Of a stretch of 9,040 nucleotides of DNA, positions 5,621 to 9,040 are shown piece by piece; positions within the stretch are counted from its first letter, which is position 1; the number at the start of each line of letters is the position of its first letter. The stretch is taken from NCBI GenBank assembly GCA_025964405.1, contig JAOPYW010000055.1:1-9040 (forward strand). The letters run 5' to 3'. The notes beneath the pieces are model-generated. The model ran no database searches and was not told the origin of the DNA. It was given only the letters and a program-made list of their open reading frames with translations. The stretch comes from Thermoleophilia bacterium. GTDB taxonomy: Bacteria; Actinomycetota; Thermoleophilia; Gaiellales; SKUG01. The position numbers and the translations under genes were made by a program.

Positions 5621-5664
5621 CAGCGGGCCCCCACCATCGACATCGCCGAGGTGGAGGCCCGCTG
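5621..5664 (-). terminator. Large hairpin 12 bases after the peroxiredoxin stop
   Basis: CAGCGGGCC (5621-5629) pairs perfectly with GGCCCGCTG (5656-5664). After one C/A mismatch, CCACC (5631-5635) pairs with GGTGG (5650-5654), leaving a 14-base loop. The 14 base pairs, 13 of them or so G-C rich, form the strongest fold in the window after the tRNA terminator. It lies directly downstream of the peroxiredoxin stop (5677), in the region between two minus-strand genes. No T run follows on the minus strand, so it would be a non-canonical terminator or a transcript-stabilising stem. The 165-base gap 5512-5676 holds nothing else I can support. Confidence 0.5.
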
Positions 5665-5676
5665 GAAACCGGTGCG

Positions 5677-6339
<663 letters not shown>

Positions 6340-6370
6340 TCGTACTCCTGGTTCAGGCGCGGAAAAGGTC

Positions 6371-6436
6371 ATCGTAGCCGTATCCCAGTCGCTCGGCGCG
6401 CGATGCGACCGGTAGCGGCATGGCGCTATCGTAGCC
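6371..6436. repeat. Direct repeat ATCGTAGCC x2 upstream of the peroxiredoxin
   Basis: ATCGTAGCC occurs at 6371-6379 and 6428-6436, 57 bases apart, in the divergent region 6340-6535. On the minus strand each copy reads GGCTACGAT, so TACGAT (four of six matches to TATAAT) could serve as a -10 for the peroxiredoxin gene. Neither copy has a clear -35. This may be a duplicated promoter element or a regulator site; evidence is limited to the repeat itself. Confidence 0.3.
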
Positions 6437-6487
6437 CACGAACGGCGTTGGCATGCACTACTTCCCAAAAGACAGCTTCGTGCGCCC

Positions 6488-6505
6488 GTTCAGGTGGGTT
6501 CAGGT
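6488..6505 (+). promoter_or_regulatory. Tandem GTTCAGGT boxes upstream of uppP
   Basis: GTTCAGGT appears at 6488-6495 and 6498-6505, a 10-base period that places both on the same face of the helix. A 12-base perfect palindrome, CGAGCCGGCTCG (6506-6517), follows directly. A direct repeat with about one helical turn spacing just upstream of a promoter is the layout used by OmpR/PhoB-type response regulators. The identity of any binding protein is unknown. Confidence 0.4.
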
Positions 6506-6523
6506 CGAGCCGGCTCGCATCGG

Positions 6524-6529
6524 TAGAGT
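6524..6529 (+). promoter_or_regulatory. Candidate -10 (TAGAGT) for leaderless uppP
   Basis: TAGAGT fits TANNNT and ends six bases before the uppP ATG at 6536, so transcription would begin at or next to the A of the start codon. No Shine-Dalgarno is present in that gap. This is the standard appearance of a leaderless actinobacterial gene. Confidence 0.5.
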
Positions 6530-6535
6530 CGCCGC

Positions 6536-7339
6536 ATGAACCTGCTCCAAGCAATCGTGCTCGGCGTCGTCCAGGGCCTCACCGAGTTCCTCCCGATCTC
6601 CAGCAGTGGCCACCTGCTCATCGTCCCGAAGGCGCTCGGCTGGAAGGACCCAGGGGCCGCCTTCACCGCGATCATCCAGCTCGGCACCATGTTGGCCATC
6701 GTGATCGCGTTCCGCCGCGACATCGCCGAGGTCGGTGGCGCCTGGGTCTCGAGCCTCTTCCGCCCCGAGCGCCGAGGCACGCCGGAAGCCCGCCTGGGGT
6801 GGGTGATCGTCGTCGGCACCATTCCGATCTCGGTCGTGGGGCTCCTCCTGAAGGACCACATCGAAGGCGGCGCGCGCAACATCGTGATCGTCGCGATCGC
6901 GCTCATCGTCGGCGGCATCATCATGGAGATCTGTGATCGGGCGACGCGCGAGGATCGCACCATCGAGACGACCCGCGTCAAGGACGGGTGGATCATGGGC
7001 GCGGCACAGGCACTCGCCCTCCTGCCGGGTGTCTCACGCTCGGGAGCCACGATCAGTGCCGGCCGCGTGCTCGGGTTCGAACGAGCCGCTGCCGCGCGAG
7101 TCTCGTTCCTGCTGTCGATCCCCGCCGTCGTGCTGAGCGGCCTCGTCGAGCTCAAGTCCGCGCTTGGTACGCATCTCGATGTCGCACCCGTCGTGGTCGC
7201 GACGATCGTCTCGTTCGTGGTCGGCTACGCCTCGATCCGCTTCCTCATGGACTACCTCGGCAAGCATCGCCTGACCGTCTTCACGGTGTATCGCATCGCG
7301 CTCGGCGTGATCATCCTCGTCGTCGTCGCCGTCAACTAG
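6536..7339 (+). CDS. uppP: Undecaprenyl-diphosphatase
   Basis: The protein has 267 residues, the normal UppP/BacA length, and is almost entirely hydrophobic helices. Signature one is QGLTEFLPISSSGH (13-26): Gln13 and Glu17 make the (E/Q)xxxE metal-binding pair, followed by the SSS stretch and His26. Signature two is LLPGVSRSGATI (about 163-174), with the PGxSRSG loop and its catalytic arginine. Known reaction: removal of a phosphate from undecaprenyl diphosphate on the outer membrane face, recycling the lipid carrier for peptidoglycan and other wall polymers and giving basal bacitracin resistance. The ATG at 6536 is where the conserved N-terminal sequence MNLLQAIVLG begins; there is no Shine-Dalgarno, consistent with leaderless translation. 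It is divergent from the peroxiredoxin and converges on the surface-protein gene with only 11 bases between stops. Confidence 0.97.
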   Translation: MNLLQAIVLGVVQGLTEFLPISSSGHLLIVPKALGWKDPGAAFTAIIQLGTMLAIVIAFRRDIAEVGGAWVSSLFRPERRGTPEARLGWVIVVGTIPISVVGLLLKDHIEGGARNIVIVAIALIVGGIIMEICDRATREDRTIETTRVKDGWIMGAAQALALLPGVSRSGATISAGRVLGFERAAAARVSFLLSIPAVVLSGLVELKSALGTHLDVAPVVVATIVSFVVGYASIRFLMDYLGKHRLTVFTVYRIALGVIILVVVAVN

Positions 7340-7345
7340 CCCGCG

Positions 7346-7370
7346 CCGCGCTATGGAATGGCGAGCGCGG
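7346..7370. terminator. Inverted repeat between convergent uppP and surface-protein stops
   Basis: CCGCGCT (7346-7352) and AGCGCGG (7364-7370) are perfect complements around 11 bases. The stem starts seven bases after the uppP stop and runs into the last codons of the minus-strand gene, so it could act for both convergent transcripts. No T run follows, so it would be a weak or factor-dependent terminator. Confidence 0.4.
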
Positions 7371-9040
7371 TGAGCTGTACCGTCGTGGTGTACGCGCCTG
7401 CCGCCTGGTTCGAGGGCGCGTTGAGGCGCATGGTCAGCTCGAGCGTGTCAGTCGCTGTGCTGTAGGCCGTGCGTTGGTGCAGCAGTAGGTCGACGGCACC
7501 GAGGCCGGTGTAGCGATTGTTCGCTACGTCCGTCTCGGGGAACGGTCCCGTCGCGCCCCACTTCGCGAGCCGGCCGCCCGATGCATCGCGGACCGTGAAG
7601 CCGAGGCCGAGCGGCGACGATGCCGCCCAGAGTGCCGGTGCGCTGAGGTACGACTGCATGTCGGGCACCGTGCCGGATGGCGTGCCGGTCATGGCTACGG
7701 TGTTGGAGCTGTCCTTGGCGAGGAGCTGGTATCCATTGGGATCGTTGCTCGCAACCTGGATGGAGGAGGTCGCGAACATGTCGATTCCGGATGTCACCTG
7801 TCCGAGGTTGACGCTCGTCGGGGCCGTCACGCTGATCGTCGTCACGGAGTCGGTCTCGATCCAGTCGTTCGACCAGGTCGACCAGTAGTCGTTGACCTTG
7901 GTGTGCAGGCGCATGCGGGTCCAGTAGCGTGCGCCAGGCCGCAGGATGTCGGGCGTACCGGCAGCTGGCGTGCCGTAGACGGCGTCGCTGCAGCGGGTGG
8001 CGTTCGCGCAGTCGGCGCCGATCGCGATGCCCTGCCCCGATCCCGTGCCGGTGTCGTGGAGGATCTGGAGGTGGGGCCGCTGGGTGCGGTAATAGCCCTG
8101 TATCGCTCCTGCGCTGAGCGCCATGGGCGAGAAGCGAACTTCGTCGAGCTCACCCGTGAAGCGCTCCGCGCCTGCGGTTGCGCTGCCGATCGTCATGGGG
8201 CCTGCCACCGCGTCGGCCCCTGATGGGAGCGCGAGCGGCCCGGCGGCGAGCACGCCGTCGACGTAGAGGCTGAGCTGGTTCGCCGCAGTGACCGTCATCG
8301 CGGCGTGGTGCCACTGGCCGTTGACGAGGCCGGTCGCCGTGCGACACACGCTGCGTTCGAGGTGGGCGGTGCTGTCGGTGACCGCCGCGCAGAAAGTGCC
8401 GGCCCCACGGTCGAACTCGATCGAAAAGTTGCAGCGACTACCGCCACCGCACGAGTCGGGCGATCGCATCGCGACGATGGGGTAGTTCGTGTCGAGCGAG
8501 GAGGTGCGGAACCACGCGTCGACCGAGAAGTCGTTGGTCTTCGTGATCGCTGCGGAGGAGGGAACGGTGATCGACCGTGTCGTGCCGTCGAGGGAGATCG
8601 CCTGCCCGAAACGACCGGTCGTGTAGGTCGCTGTGCCATCCCACGTGCCGACCGCCGCGTAGCTCCCGTTCGCGTCACCGGCCGTCGCGCCGTCGAAGTG
8701 CCACACGCCCCCGGCCTGCTCCGGCGGCGTGGTCCAGGTCTGAGCCTGATAGCGATCCATCGTGACGCCCCCCACGTTCTGCCACGACGTGTGGCAACTC
8801 GTTGAGGAGATGGGCGGCGTTTTCGGTGGCGAGGGGTTGGCACGACCCGTGCCGACCTGTGCATTAACGTCGTCGGCGAGCTGGGTCGTCGGCGGCGGGC
8901 AGGTCGGCGGCACGACGAAGGAGATCTCACTCGACTCCGTGGCTCGTCCGGCCCAGTCGACGCCTCGCACGCGGAGGTAGTACGTGCCGGTCGCCGGGAA
9001 GTTGAGCGTGACGTTGTGCGCGAGACCCGAGTAGCTGGAG
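7351..9040 (-). CDS. Large secreted or surface protein with LamG-like domain, partial (N-terminus outside window)
   Basis: The frame is open to the last base, so the first in-window start (8970) is not the real one; at least 562 residues are visible. Order from the window edge: the end of an Ig/FN3-like β-sandwich (TGTYYLRVRGVDWAG, SSEISFVV); a Pro/Thr/Ser linker (PPTCPPPTT, SPPKTPP); a LamG/concanavalin-like domain at about 8092-8709 (GGVWHFDG, FGQAISLDGTTRSI, FSVDAWFRT, GQWHHAAMTV, LYVDGV, GELDEVRFS); an FN3-like segment at about 7846-8073 (LRPGARYWTRMRLHTKVNDY); and a C-terminal β-domain at 7354-7818 (SVNLGQVTSG, NDPNGYQLLAKD, ending AAGAYTTTVQLTALAIP). There is no LPxTG motif or C-terminal membrane helix, so any anchoring is elsewhere. 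LamG domains usually bind glycans or proteins; the ligand is unknown. The cysteines suggest an exported, oxidised protein. Confidence 0.85.
   Translation of the reverse strand, partial: SSYSGLAHNVTLNFPATGTYYLRVRGVDWAGRATESSEISFVVPPTCPPPTTQLADDVNAQVGTGRANPSPPKTPPISSTSCHTSWQNVGGVTMDRYQAQTWTTPPEQAGGVWHFDGATAGDANGSYAAVGTWDGTATYTTGRFGQAISLDGTTRSITVPSSAAITKTNDFSVDAWFRTSSLDTNYPIVAMRSPDSCGGGSRCNFSIEFDRGAGTFCAAVTDSTAHLERSVCRTATGLVNGQWHHAAMTVTAANQLSLYVDGVLAAGPLALPSGADAVAGPMTIGSATAGAERFTGELDEVRFSPMALSAGAIQGYYRTQRPHLQILHDTGTGSGQGIAIGADCANATRCSDAVYGTPAAGTPDILRPGARYWTRMRLHTKVNDYWSTWSNDWIETDSVTTISVTAPTSVNLGQVTSGIDMFATSSIQVASNDPNGYQLLAKDSSNTVAMTGTPSGTVPDMQSYLSAPALWAASSPLGLGFTVRDASGGRLAKWGATGPFPETDVANNRYTGLGAVDLLLHQRTAYSTATDTLELTMRLNAPSNQAAGAYTTTVQLTALAIP

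Overview
The window reads as a piece of a high-GC actinobacterial chromosome. Codons favour G or C in the third position, one -10-like TANNNT element sits right at a start codon as in leaderless actinobacterial genes, and the families present (MpaB/DUF2236, UppP, LamG surface protein, LysR/SDR pair) are common in Microbacteriaceae-like organisms. The family-level placement is inference.

Left end (1-363). The window opens with the last 33 residues of a P1B-type (copper-type) ATPase. About 180 bases on comes a clean 3' half of a tRNA-Glu(UUC), starting exactly at the anticodon loop and followed by a strong terminator. No 5' half is present. This is the usual scar of an integrative element inserted into a tRNA gene. 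Its polarity implies that the element, including the metal ATPase, lies to the left, and that the DNA to the right is the older chromosome that once followed the tRNA.

Left-centre (398-2781). A short-chain dehydrogenase (minus) and a LysR regulator (plus) are divergent and share a 98-base region with a T-N11-A dyad. Downstream of the regulator is a decayed stretch: the N-terminal part of a second SDR is joined abruptly to the frameshifted C-terminal end of an MFS transporter that resembles ArsJ-type permeases.

Centre (2834-5511). An MpaB-family (DUF2236) oxygenase-like gene is followed by a Gfo/Idh/MocA oxidoreductase. A hairpin covers the Shine-Dalgarno sequence of the second gene. That gene converges on, and overlaps by 4 bases, a small minus-strand gene that I cannot assign to a family.

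Right (5512-9040). A 1-Cys peroxiredoxin (minus), with a large hairpin 12 bases after its stop, is divergent from uppP (undecaprenyl-diphosphatase; apparently leaderless). uppP converges on the 3' end of a large secreted or surface protein with a LamG-like domain, which runs out of the window.

I do not see a clearly new multi-gene system. The best leads are the tRNA-Glu scar, the fused gene remnants, the hairpin over the Shine-Dalgarno of the Gfo/Idh gene, and the unassigned 158-residue protein.
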